Shown here: positions 1 to 11,391 of the stretch, one piece after another | Layout of the letters: each line of letters opens with the position of its first letter | Numbering within the stretch: position 1 is the first letter of the stretch | From: Phymorhynchus buccinoides | Taxonomy: Eukaryota; Mollusca; Gastropoda; Neogastropoda; Raphitomidae | NCBI GenBank assembly: GCA_017654935.2 | Contig: CM065700.1 | Coordinates: 50,881,927 to 50,945,926, forward strand | Length of the DNA: 64,000 bases | Reading direction: 5' to 3' | Position numbers and translations under genes: made by a program | Notes under the pieces: generated by a model | The model's database searches: none | What the model saw: only the letters and a program-made list of their open reading frames with translations | What the model was told of the DNA's origin: nothing

Positions 1-139
1 TATAATATAGTACAGTGCAGTATAATGTAGCACAGTGCAGTATAATATAGTACAGTGCAGTATAATGCAGTACAGTGCAGTATAATGCAGTACAGTGCAG
101 TATAATGCAGTACAGTGCAGTATAATGCAGTACAGTGCA
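1..139. repeat. 20-bp tandem repeat
   Basis: About seven copies of tataatgcagtacagtgcag, with small variants (atag/gcag, tagcac). The same unit reappears at 1001-1184, so an 860-bp single-copy spacer is bracketed by two blocks of one minisatellite. The array probably continues left of the window. Confidence 0.95.
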
Positions 140-1000
140 CACGGCTTTACAAAACTGGCATTTGCAGACTCTTTAGTTGCTGCCGGCTAGGCTTCCAGAG
201 GCGGGAAATGCGAATGACTCAACCTCTTGGAAGCGCCAGAAACAAGTGGGAAAACAGAGTGGAATTTGTGCTCCGTATGTTTTCGTCCACTGCTTCTAAA
301 CAGACTTTCGATTTGCCAAACATTTTGGTGTGAGCATACATAGGTGTGTGGTGAACAGCATTGTGTGAACAGTGATTCGAACCAAAAGCTAGTTGTGGTG
401 TAATTAGTGTTAATTAATAAACCACGCTTTGTGTACATTATAGCAGTTAGGGTTGGAATAGAACAGCAGTGCGCGCTATTTTAAAGGCCTAGGTTTTTCC
501 CTCAGTACCACAGATTTATGTGGCATTTTCCTCGGCGTGTTCTGTCTAAAGTAGCCAGTGTTGATAAGTGTGCTTTTACATATAAGTTCTAGAGTCATCT
601 TGTGTTTAAAGTGTGTAGTTAGTTAGGTGCTCAGTCGAACGGTAGCTGAGCAATTTAAATTGAAAGACAACTAGTGTCAGTGTGTAGTTTCTCCACAGCA
701 CAAAGCAAAGAGGAACACTCTTTACTAGGCTATACTCTTCAAGCCACCAAGCCTTGCTGCACTGCTGCGCGCGTGTGTAGTAAGCAAGCTGCCAGCGACC
801 AAATAGAACTTTGGCTGTAGCAGCCCACTTGTGAAATCCTGCCTGCGTGCTACCTTTGCTGCCGCGTGAAGTCTTGCTACGGTCAAGGAATGGGAGGGAG
901 GGAGGGATGGGGAAGGAAGGAGATGCAAAAGAGGAGGAGGTGAGTGGGTTTCACGATAGCGCATATGTGGGAACTAAACGATCCAAATTGAACGGCCGTG
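140..1000. other. Single-copy spacer, no gene recognised
   Basis: Non-repetitive sequence between the two 20-bp repeat blocks. Short open frames exist on both strands, but none has a recognisable domain or convincing splice context. An AATAAA lies near 414 but nothing ties it to a transcript. Confidence 0.5.
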
Positions 1001-1184
1001 TGCAGTATAATGCAGTATAATATAGTACAGTGCAGTATAATGCAGTACAGTGCAATATAATGCAGTACAGTGCAGTATAATGTAGTACAGTGCAGTATAA
1101 TGTAGTACAGTGCAGTACAATACAGTACAGTGCAATATAATGCAGTATAATGTAGCACAGTGCAGTATAATGCAGTACAGTGCA
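1001..1184. repeat. 20-bp tandem repeat, second block
   Basis: About nine copies of the 20-bp unit seen at 1-139, ending directly against the large microsatellite at 1185. Confidence 0.95.
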
Positions 1185-4100
1185 TTATCATAATTGTCAC
1201 TGTTATTATTGTCACTGTTATCATCATCATTATTGTCACTATCGTCATCATTATTGTCATCATCATCATTACTGTCACTGTTATTATTATTGTTATTGTC
1301 ACTGTTATTATCATCATTATTGTCACTGTTATTATCATCATTATTGTCACTGTTATCATCATTATTGTCACTGTTATTATCATTATTGTCACTGTTATTA
1401 TCATCATTATTGTTATCATTATTGTCACTGTTATCATTATTGTCACTGTTATCATCATCATTATTGTCACTGTTATCATCATCATTATTGTCACTGTTAT
1501 CATCATCATTATTGCCACCGTTATCATCATTATTGTCACTGTTATCATCATCATTATTGCCACCGTTATCATCATTATTGTCACTGTTATCATCATCATT
1601 ATTGCCACCGTTATCATCATTATTGTCACTGTTATCATTATTGTCACTGTTATCCTTATTGTCACTGTTATCATCATTGTTGTCACTGTTATTATCATCA
1701 TTATTGTCACTGTTGTCATCATCATTATTGTCACTGTTATTATCATCACTATTGTCACTGTCATCATCATTATTGTCACTGTTATCATCATTATTGTCAC
1801 TGTTATTATCATCACTATTGTCACTGTCATCATCATTATTGTCACTGTCATCATCATTATTGTCACTGTTGTCATCATTATTGTCACTGTTGTCATTATT
1901 GTCACTGTTGTCATCATCATTATTGTCACTGTTATTATCATTATTGTCACTGTTGTCATCATCATTATTGTCACTGTTATTATCATTATTGTCACTGTTG
2001 TCATCATCATTATTGTCACTGTTATCATCATTATTGTCACTGTTATCATTATTGTCACTGTCATCATCATTATTGTCATCATTATTGTCACTGTTATCAT
2101 CATCATTATTGTCACTGTTATCATCATCATTATTGTCACTTATCATCATTATTGTCACTGTCATCATCATTATTGTCATTATTGTCACTGTCATCATCAT
2201 TATTGTCATTATTATTGTCACTGTTATCATCATCATTATTGTCACTGTTATCATCATCATTATTGTCACTGTTATCATCATTATTGTTACTGTCATCATC
2301 ATTATTGTCATTATTGTCACTGTTATCATCATTATTGTCACTGTTATCATCATTAGTGTCACTGTTATCACCATCATCATCATTATTGTCACTGTTATCA
2401 TTATTGTCACTGTCATCATCATCATTATTGTCACTGTTATCATCATCATTATTGTCACTGTTATCATCATCATTATTGTCACTGTTATCATCATCATTAT
2501 TGTCACTGTTATCATCATCATTATTGTCACTGTTATCAACAACAACAACAACATACAGTATTTATACGGCGCTGAATCTTGATATAAATCAAATCAAAGC
2601 GCACACACACGTCATCATTATTGTCACTGTTATCATCATCATTATTGTCACTGTTATCATCATTATTGTCACTGTTATCATCATCATTATTGTCACTGTC
2701 ATCATCATCATTATTGTCACTGTCATCATCATTATTGTCACTGTCATCATCATCATTATTGTCACTGTCATCATTATTGTCACTGTCATCATCATTATTG
2801 TCACTGTTATTATCATCATTATTGTCACTGTTATCATCATTATTGTCACTGTCATCATCATTATTGTCACTGTTATTATCATCATTATTGTCACTGTTAT
2901 CATCATTATTGTCACTGTCATCATCATTATTGTCACTGTTATCATCATTATTGTCACTGTTATCATCATCATTATTGTCACTGTTATCATTGTCACTGTC
3001 ATCATCATTATTGTCACTGTCACCATCATCATTATTGTCACTGTTATCATCATCCTTTTTGTCACTGTTATCACCATTATTGTCACTGTTATCATTATTG
3101 TCACTGTCATCATTATTGTCACTGTTATCATCATTATTATCACTGTTATCATCATCATCATCATCATTATTGTCACTGTTATCATCATCATTATTGTCAC
3201 TGTTATCATCATCATTATTGTCACTGTCATCATCATCATTATTGTCACTGTCATCATCATCATTATTATCACTGTCATCATCATATTATTGTCACTGTCA
3301 TCATCATTATTGTCACTGTCATCATTATTGTCACTGTCATCATTATTGTCACTGTCATCATCATCATTATTGTCACTGTTATTATCATCATCATTATTGT
3401 CATCATTATTGTCACTGTTATTATCATCATTATTATTGTCATCATCATCATTATTGTCACCATCATTATTGTCACTGTCATCATCATTATTATTGTCACT
3501 GTTATTATCATCATCATTATTGTCACTGTTATTATCATCATCATTATTGTTACTGTTATCATCATCATTATTGTCACTGTTATTATTGTCACTGTTATCA
3601 TCATCATTATTGTCACTGTTATTATTGTCACTGTTATCATCATCATTATTGTCACTGTTATTATTGTCACTGTTATCATCATCATTATTGTCACTGTTAT
3701 CATCATCATTATTGTCACTGTTATCATTATTGTCACTGTTGTCATCATTATTGTCACTGTTATCATTATTGTCACTGTTATCATTATTGTCACTGTTATC
3801 ATCATCATTATTGTCACTGTTATCATCATTATTGTCACTGTTATCATCATTATTGTCACTGTTATCATCATCATTGTCACTGTTATCATCATTATTGTCA
3901 CTGTTATCATCATCATTATTGTCACTGTTATCATCATCATTATTGTCACTGTCATCATCATCATTATTGTCACTGTCATCATCATTATTGTCACTGTCAT
4001 CATCATTATTGTCACTGTCATCATCATCATTATTGTCACTGTCATCATTATTGTCACTGTCATCATCATTATTGTCACTGTTATTATCATCATTATTGTC

Positions 4101-5916
4101 ACTGTTATCATCATTATTGTCACTGTCATCATTATTGTCACTGTTATTATCATTATTGTCACTTATCATCATTATTGTCACTGTCATCATCATTATTGTC
4201 ACTGTTATCATCATTATTGTCACTGTTATCATCATCATTATTGTCACTGTTATCATCATTGTCACTGTCATCATCATTATTGTCACTGTCGCCATCATCA
4301 TTATTGTCACTGTTATCATCATCCTTTTTGTCACTGTTATCACCATTATTGTCACTTATCATTATTGTCACTGTCATCATTATTGTCACTGTTATCATCA
4401 TTATTATCACTGTTATCATCATCATCATCATCATTATTGTCACTGTTATCATCATCATTATTGTCACTGTTATCATCATCATTATTGTCACTGTCATCAT
4501 CATCATTATTGTCACTGTCATCATCATCATTATTGTCACTGTCATCATCATTATTATTGTCACTGTCATCATCATTATTGTCACTGTCATCATTATTATT
4601 GTCACTGTCATCATTATTGTCACTGTCATCATCATTATTGTCACTGTTATTATCATCATCATTATTGTCATCATTATTGTCACTGTTATTATCATCATTA
4701 TTATTGTCATCATCATCATTATTGTTACTGTTATCATCATCATTATTGTCACCATCATTATTGTCACTGTCATCATCATTATTATTGTCACTGTTATTAT
4801 TGTCACTGTTATCATCATCATTATTGTCACTGTTATTATTGTCACTGTTATCATCATTATTGTCACTGTTATCATCATTATTGTCACTGTTATCATTATT
4901 GTCACTGTTATTATCATTATTGTCACTGTTATCATCATCATTATTGTCACTGTTATCATTATTGTCACTGTTGTCATCATCATTATTGTCACTGTCATCA
5001 TCATCATTATTGTCACTGTTATCATCATTATTGTCACTGTTATCATTATTGTCACTCATATCATTATTGTCACTGTTATCATCATCATTATTGTCACTGT
5101 TATCATCATCATTATTGTCACTGTTATCATCATCATTATTGTCACTGTTATCATCATTATTGTCACTGTTATCATCATTATTGTCACTGTTATCATTGTC
5201 ACTGTTATCATCATTATTGTCACTGTTATCATCATCATTATTGTCACTGTTATCATCATCATCATTATTGTCACTGTTATCATCATCATTGTTGTCACTG
5301 TTATTATCATCATTATTGTCACTGTCATCATTATTGTCACTATCATCATTATTGTCACTGTTATTATCATCATTATTGTCACTGTCATCATCATCATTAT
5401 TGTCACTGTCATCATCATCATTGTCACTGTTATTATCATCATTATTGTCACTGTCATCATCATCATTATTGTCACTGTCATCATTATTGTCACTGTCATC
5501 ATCATCATTGTCACTGTTATTATCATCATTATTGTCACTGTCATTGTCACTGTCATCATTGTCAGTTATTATCATCATCATCATTATTGTCACTGTTATC
5601 ATCACCATCATTATTGTCACTGGTATCATCATTATTGTCACTGTTAATATCATCATTATTGTCACTGTTATTATTGTCATCATCATTATTGTCACTGTTA
5701 TCATCATTATTGTCAAACTGTGCTGTCATCATCATCATTATTGTCACTGTCTTCATCATTATTGTCACTGTTATCATCATTATCATCAAACTGTGCTGTC
5801 ATCATCATCATTATTGTCACTGTTATTAGCATAATCTTTATTGTCACTGTTATCATCATCATCCTTATTGTCACTGTTATCATTATTGTTGTCATTGTCA
5901 CTGTTATCATTATGTG
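1185..5916. repeat. 4.7-kb ATC/ATT-GTCACT compound satellite
   Basis: The array is built from ATCATTATTGTCACTGTT-like units with 15, 18, 21 or 24 bp depending on how many ATC or ATT triplets sit between GTCACT blocks. Because units are mostly multiples of three and lack stop codons in most frames, long open frames appear in all six frames (poly-Ile/Val/Thr, Ser/Leu, His/Tyr/Cys, Asp/Asn/Ser, Met/Thr). These are artefacts. Rare variant blocks such as atcctttttgtcac recur about 1270 bp apart (near 3051 and 4321), which shows a large internal duplication. The right end runs straight into the splice acceptor of the exon at 5924. Confidence 0.97.
2537..2611. repeat. Interruption of the satellite: (AAC)n plus unique sequence
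   Basis: A short (AAC)n run followed by about 60 bp of non-repeat sequence and a CA stretch. It is the only clear unique interruption in the 4.7-kb array and could serve as an assembly anchor. Confidence 0.85.
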
Positions 5917-5923
5917 TGTGCAG

Positions 5924-6118
5924 GTTTTACCAGATTCATGACAAAGAGAACTGCGACTCTGACACGTGCTATCGTTTCTTTGAGGATTTTGACACGTCGG
6001 TGTGTCACCATGACACGTGTTGGAGGGAGTTGTTCTACCCCCTGACCCAGGCCTACCAGGGCCAGGAAGACCTGAGCTACACACGGGGCTTCAGTCTGCT
6101 CATGGCTCTGTTTGTCCT
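5924..6118 (+). CDS. Exon of an unrecognised cysteine-containing protein
   Basis: After an acceptor (tatgtgtgtgcag|G, AG at 5922-5923) the sequence opens in one frame for about 65 codons: FYQIHDKENCDSDTCYRF, then acidic and aromatic residues, CHHDTCWRELFYPL, and a hydrophobic end (SLLMALFVLGYVSV) that looks like the start of a membrane segment. The spacing of Cys residues (C-x4-C, C-x3-C) suggests a small disulphide or extracellular domain ahead of the membrane segment. The exon starts with one base that completes a split codon. The 3' end is uncertain: the frame stops at 6150-6152, no strong donor is visible in the first copy, and from 6044 the exon is part of a tandem duplication. I do not recognise the family. 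Good codon content and the acceptor make a real exon likely; no neighbouring exon was found. Confidence 0.55.
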
Positions 6119-6374
6119 GGGATATGTGTCTGTCACTAGGCCATGGCAGTGATTGTGTGGTGACCCAGGCCTACCAGGCCAGGAAGACCTGAGCTACACA
6201 CGGGGCTTCAGTCTGCTCATGGCCCTGGGATATGTGTCTGTCACTAGGCCATGGCAGTGATTGTGTGGTGACCCAGGCCTACCAGGGCCAGGAAGACCTG
6301 AGCTACACACGGGGCTTCAGTCTGCTCATGGCCCTGGGATATGTGTCCATCACTAGGCCATGGCAGTGATTGTG
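6044..6374. repeat. Exon-derived ~110-bp tandem repeat
   Basis: Three copies beginning gacccaggcctacc at 6044, 6162 and 6270. The first copy is the 3' part of the exon at 5924; the other two repeat that coding stretch with small deletions (for example loss of ctgtttgtc), so their frame is shifted. Confidence 0.9.
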
Positions 6375-6745
6375 GTAAAGATAGGGTTAATCCGAGTGTA
6401 AAGTGTTTGTCCTGGGATATGTGGCTGTCACTAGGCCATGGCAGTGATTGTGTGGTAAAGATAGGGTTAATCCGAGTGTAAAGTGTTTGTCCTGGGATAT
6501 GTGTCAGTCACTAGGCCATGGCAGTGATTGTGTGGTAAAGATAGGGTTAATCCGAGTGTAAAGTGTTTGTCCTGGGATATGTGGCTGTCACTAGGCCATG
6601 GCAGTGATTGTGGTAAAGATAGGGTTAATCCGAGTGTAAAGTGTTTGTCCTGGGATATGTGGCTGTCACTAGGCCATGGCAGTGATTGTGTGGTAAAGAT
6701 AGGGTTAATCCGAGTGTAAAGCGTTTGTCCTGGGATATGTATCTG
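6375..6745. repeat. 80-bp tandem repeat derived from the preceding one
   Basis: Five copies of about 78-80 bp (starts 6375, 6455, 6535, 6613, 6693). Each shares the half ctgggatatgtgnctgtcactaggccatgg with the exon-derived repeat and adds a new half beginning gtaaagatagggttaatc. The gtaaag at each unit start would be an acceptable splice donor. Confidence 0.9.
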
Positions 6746-6870
6746 CAGACCTGCCTACCCCTACGGATTTTCCGTAGTTCCTACGGAATTTGACTATAAA
6801 CTACGGAACTACGGTTGATAACCAAATTCTACCTGTTTGATTTGGTGGATGCATTCCAAGCCTTTTTTCC
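6746..6870 (+). mobile_element. Possible truncated CAGACCTG-type MITE end
   Basis: Starts cagacctgcctacccctacgg, resembling the terminal repeat of the element at 24894 (cagacctgtttaccctta). It is followed by short palindromic ctacgg/ccgtag motifs. No matching right end was found, so this is at most a fragment. Confidence 0.35.
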
Positions 6871-6893
6871 AACGTTGTTGGGTGTCTTATGTG

Positions 6894-7100
6894 ATACTGA
6901 ACTGCCGTGTAATGTGTCTCCGTTCTGTCTTATGTGATACTGAACTGCCGTGTAATGTGTCTCCGTTCTGTCTTATGTGATACTGAACTGCCGTGTAATG
7001 TGTCTCCGTTCTGTCTTATGTGATACTGAACTGCCGTGTAATGTGTCTCCGTTCTGTCTTATGTGATACTGAACTGCCGTGTAATGTGTCTCCGTTCTGA
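6894..7100. repeat. 43-bp minisatellite, about 5 copies
   Basis: Near-perfect units starting gtcttatgtgatactgaact. No coding potential. Confidence 0.95.
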
Positions 7101-7216
7101 GTTTATTCTTTGGTCATGTCAGTGGACGAAGAAAAAACATTGGTCACAAGAAAGACTCAGACTGTGTTGACATTTACAAAAACTTCCATAGGGAAACTCA
7201 CCCAGAATCTGCACAA

Positions 7217-7351
7217 AAAATGTGGAAGTTAGGAATATGAAGGAGTGTGCACTGTGCACACAGAATGTGGAAGTTAGGAATATGAAGGAGTGTGCACTGT
7301 GCACACAGAATGTGGAAGTTAGGATGAAGGAGTGTGCACTGTGCACACAGA
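7217..7351. repeat. 45-bp minisatellite, 3 copies
   Basis: Units aatgtggaagttaggaatat...gtgcacacag; the last copy has a short deletion. The unit end gtgcacacag resembles the unit end of the next array (gtacacacag). Confidence 0.92.
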
Positions 7352-7420
7352 AACCATCCGCTTATTTCTCAATGTATTGGTGGATTGTGGATGGGTTTCC
7401 GAACGGACGTTTTCATTAAT

Positions 7421-7905
7421 GTGCACACAGCCTTAGGATCATTGATGGATTATTTCTATTGTACACACAGCCTTAGGATCATTGGTGGATTATTTCTATT
7501 GTACACACAGCCTGATGATCATTGGTGGATTATTTCTATTGTACACACAGCCTGAGGATCATTGGTGGATTATTTCTATTGTACACACAGCCTGAGGATC
7601 ATTGGTGGATTATTTATATTGTACACACAGCCTGATGATCATTGATGGATTATTTCTATTGTACACACAGCCTGAGGATCATTGATGGATTATTTCTATT
7701 GTACACACAGCCTGAGGATCATTGGTGGATTATTTCTATTGTACACACAGCCTGAGGATCATTGGTGGATTATTTATATTGTACACACAGCCTTAGGATC
7801 ATTGGTGGATTATTTCTATTGTACACACAGCCTGAGGATCATTGGTGGATTATTTCTATTGTACACACAGCCTGAGGATCATTGGTGGATTATTTATATT
7901 GTACA
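7421..7905. repeat. 40-bp minisatellite, about 12 copies
   Basis: Units cctgaggatcattggtggat...gtacacacag. Each unit ends in a pyrimidine-rich stretch followed by acacag, which resembles a 3' splice site on the plus strand. No exon was recognised after the last copy. Confidence 0.95.
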
Positions 7906-8330
7906 TTGCCCATATGTTATACTGATATATGTAAGAGTAGGAGAGTGTGGAAGTTATAATTTGGTAAGTTTTTGTTTTGTTTTTATATTTGAATTAATCT
8001 CTTAAAGGTATATGTTTGAGTGGAAGGCTGCACAATTTATCCTATTCCGTGTGTGCGTGTGCGATATCACACCGTACAGTACCTTGCACACATAGAAAGT
8101 GGCTTGCACACGCCAGTTCTGCTGTTCTTGTGAATAGCCTCTCCCAACTTCAGAGGACAAATAATAGTCATGATTTTCTATAGCGCTTCTCATAAATTCT
8201 CAAAGTACTTCACATTTTTTGACAAAATAACAATAATAACAATCAGGTAAAAATTAGAGAGGAAATACAACCAATTTGCCTTTATAAGTTGACCTTACAT
8301 TGATGACATGCAGTGTTGATAACCGAACAC
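7906..8330. other. AT-rich non-coding stretch
   Basis: No supported gene or repeat seen here. Confidence 0.5.
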
Positions 8331-8528
8331 TGAGCAGTCTGATCAACAATGAAATGGGGATCTCTCAAAGAATGCGTGGGATGAATGCATGGCAAACCAG
8401 AAGGGCCTTGTTCAAATCATCACAATATTATGAGCAGTCTGATCAACAATGAAATGGGGATCTCTCAAAGAATGCGTGGGATGAATGCATGGCAAACCAG
8501 AAGGGCCTTGTTCAAATCATCACAATAT
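8331..8528. repeat. 100-bp direct duplication
   Basis: Two nearly identical 100-bp copies (8331-8430 and 8431-8528), both beginning tgagcagtctgatcaacaat. Confidence 0.95.
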
Positions 8529-9395
8529 TTATGAATCTCTCAAAAAATGCTTTGTTGCAGAGGTTTGAAGGTGTGTGTGTATGGGTGTGTGTGTGAATGG
8601 AATGTTGAGGGGTGGGGGTGTTGTTTTATTCTCTTTTATTCTTTTACTTTATTGTGGACTGGATGGGTTTCATACATAAGCACACTCTTCAATCTGACGT
8701 CATTTTGAGGACTCACTATTGTAATGGCTGTTGTGCTGAAGGGAATGTAAAACTTTTTTTATTTAATCTCCAGCAAGAATGCCATAATTTTGGAGACCTG
8801 TGTTTGTTTCTGTTTCCTGTAAGAAACTTCTTGAGAAGTGATGAACAGATTTCGATGAAGTATCTAGAACATTAGGTATCCACCATCAAATGAATTTTGA
8901 ATTCAATTTTTAATTTGAAATCCTTTTTATGCTGGGACATTTTTTATTTTTTTTGTAGTTTGTTATCCTTATCCAATGTAATGCACACTTTCTCCTGTTT
9001 CATGCCAAGACAATTGGCTTGGCTTCAGGCTGTATCAGACCACTTGGCATAGGCTAGAACACCAAGGCTATATCAAAATGTTATGCTGTGCATTATGTGG
9101 GGATTGTCTTTAGCCGTGACAAGCTCCTAGCATAACATCATTGGTCTCCAGAATTCAACAAAGACGGAATGTGGCTGCCCATGTGGCGGGGTAATCAAAG
9201 ACGGTCACACACGTAATGTTCTCACCCGTAGCTGATGCACCTGTACCATAGTGTTCAAGTACTTCCGCTGTTGGGATGATCCCTGGAGTCTTTTAGCCAG
9301 TGTAAGCCAACAACATGCCAAAACAATCCAAGGGGGAAATTTAAGTTGTTTTCCTTTGTTCAAAGTCTACAAAAGTCCAGCAACATTTCAGCTGA
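8529..9395. other. Non-coding stretch
   Basis: Low-complexity GT and T-rich segments; no supported exon. A short frame at 9251-9451 runs into the following minisatellite and is not convincing. Confidence 0.45.
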
Positions 9396-11391
9396 AGTCC
9401 TCCCTGTTTCTGCCTGATTTGTTCCTCCTAGGTAGAAACATCGCTCAGTAAGCAAGAGGCATTTAAAACATCCTCCCTGTTTCTGCCTGATTTGTTCCTC
9501 CTAGGTAGAAACATCATTCAGTAAGCAAGAGGCATTTAAAACATCCTCCCTGTTTCTGCCCGATTTGTTCCTCCTAGGTAGAAACATCATTCAGTAAGCA
9601 AGAGGCATTTAAAACATCCTCCCTGTTTCTGCACGATTTGTTCCTCCTAGGTAGAAACATCGCTCAGTAAGCAAGAGGCATTTAAAACATCCTCCCTGTT
9701 TCTGCCCGATTTGTTCCTCCTAGGTAGAAACATCATTCAGTAAGCAAGAGGCATTTAAAACATCCTCCCTGTTTCTGCCCGATTTGTTCCTCCTAGGTAG
9801 AAACATCATTCAGTAAGCAAGAGGCATTTAAAACATCCTCCCTGTTTCTGCACGATTTGTTCCTCCTAGGTAGAAACATCGCTCAGTAAGCAAGAGGCAT
9901 TTAAAACATCCTCCCTGTTTCTGCCCGATTTGTTCCTCCTAGGTAGAAACATTCAGTAAGCAAGAGGCATTTAAAACATCCTCCCTGTTTCTGCCCGATT
10001 TGTTCCTCCTAGGTAGAAACATCGCTCAGTAAGCAAGAGGCATTTAAAACATCCTCCCTGTTTCTGCCTGATTTGTTCCTCCTAGGTAGAAACATCATTC
10101 AGTAAGCAAGAGGCATTTAAAACATCCTCCCTGTTTCTGCCCGATTTGTTCCTCCTAGGTAGAAACATCATTCAGTAAGCAAGAGGCATTTAAAACATCC
10201 TCCCTGTTTCTGCCCGATTTGTTCCTCCTAGGTAGAAACATCGCTCAGTAAGCAAGAGGCATTTAAAACATCCTCCCTGTTTCTGCCCCTCCTAGATTTG
10301 TTCCTCCTAGGTAGAAACATCGCTCAGTAAGCAAGAGGCATTTAAAACATCCTCCCTGTTTCTGCCCGATTTGTTCCTCCTAGGTAGAAACATCATTCAG
10401 TAAGCAAGAGGCATTTAAAACATCCTCCCTGTTTCTGCACGATTTGTTCCTCCTAGGTAGAAACATCGCTCAGTAAGCAAGAGGCATTTAAAACATCCTC
10501 CCTGTTTCTGCCCGATTTGTTCCTCCTAGGTAGAAACATCATTCAGTAAGCAAGAGGCATTTAAAACATCCTCCCTGTTTCTGCCCGATTTGTTCCTCCT
10601 AGGTAGAAACATCGCTCAGTAAGCAAGAGGCATTTAAAACATCCTCCCTGTTTCTGCCCGATTTGTTCCTCCTAGGTAGAAACATCGCTCAGTAAGCAAG
10701 AGGCATTTAAAACATCCTCCCTGTTTCTGCCCGATTTGTTCCTCCTAGGTAGAAACATCGCTCAGTAAGCAAGAGGCATTTAAAACATCCTCCCTGTTTC
10801 TGCCCGATTTGTTCCTCCTAGGTAGAAACATCATTCAGTAAGCAAGAGGCATTTAAAACATCCTCCCTGTTTCTGCCCGATTTGTTCCTCCTAGGTAGAA
10901 ACATCCCTCAGTAAGCAAGAGGCTCAGTAAGCAAGAGGCATTTAAAACATCCTCCCTGTTTCTGCCCGATTTGTTCCTCCTAGGTAGAAACATCGCTCAG
11001 TAAGCAAGAGGCATTTAAAACATCCTCCCTGTTTCTGCCCGATTTGTTCCTCCTAGGTAGAAACATCGCTCAGTAAGCAAGAGGCATTTAAAACATCCTC
11101 CCTGTTTCTGCCCGATTTGTTCCTCCTAGGTAGAAACATCGCTCAGTAAGCAAGAGGCATTTAAAACATCCTCCCTGTTTCTGCCCGATTTGTTCCTCCT
11201 AGGTAGAAACATCGCTCAGTAAGCAAGAGGCATTTAAAACATCCTCCCTGTTTCTGCCCGATTTGTTCCTCCTAGGTAGAAACATCGCTCAGTAAGCAAG
11301 AGGCATTTAAAACATCCTCCCTGTTTCTGCCTGATTTGTTCCTCCTAGGTAGAAACATCGCTCAGTAAGCAAGAGGCATTTAAAACATCCT
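9396..11391. repeat. 73-bp minisatellite, about 27 copies
   Basis: Units start catcctccctgtttctgccc. Two main variants differ at aacatcgctcag versus aacatcattcag and alternate irregularly; a few copies carry ctga or cacga in place of cccga, and two carry small insertions (near 10289 and 10920). Each unit has a pyrimidine-rich tract ending cctcctag, a good 3' splice-site look-alike on the plus strand. Confidence 0.97.

Noticed and set aside
1180..5834. Open frames of 300-1549 codons in all six frames
   Set aside because: They translate a simple repeat with units divisible by three and no stop codons; composition is one to four residues in every frame.
9396..11391. CRISPR-like array
   Set aside because: Units are contiguous tandem copies without variable spacers, and the host is a eukaryote. 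The same holds for the 50-, 55-, 59-, 61- and 80-bp arrays.
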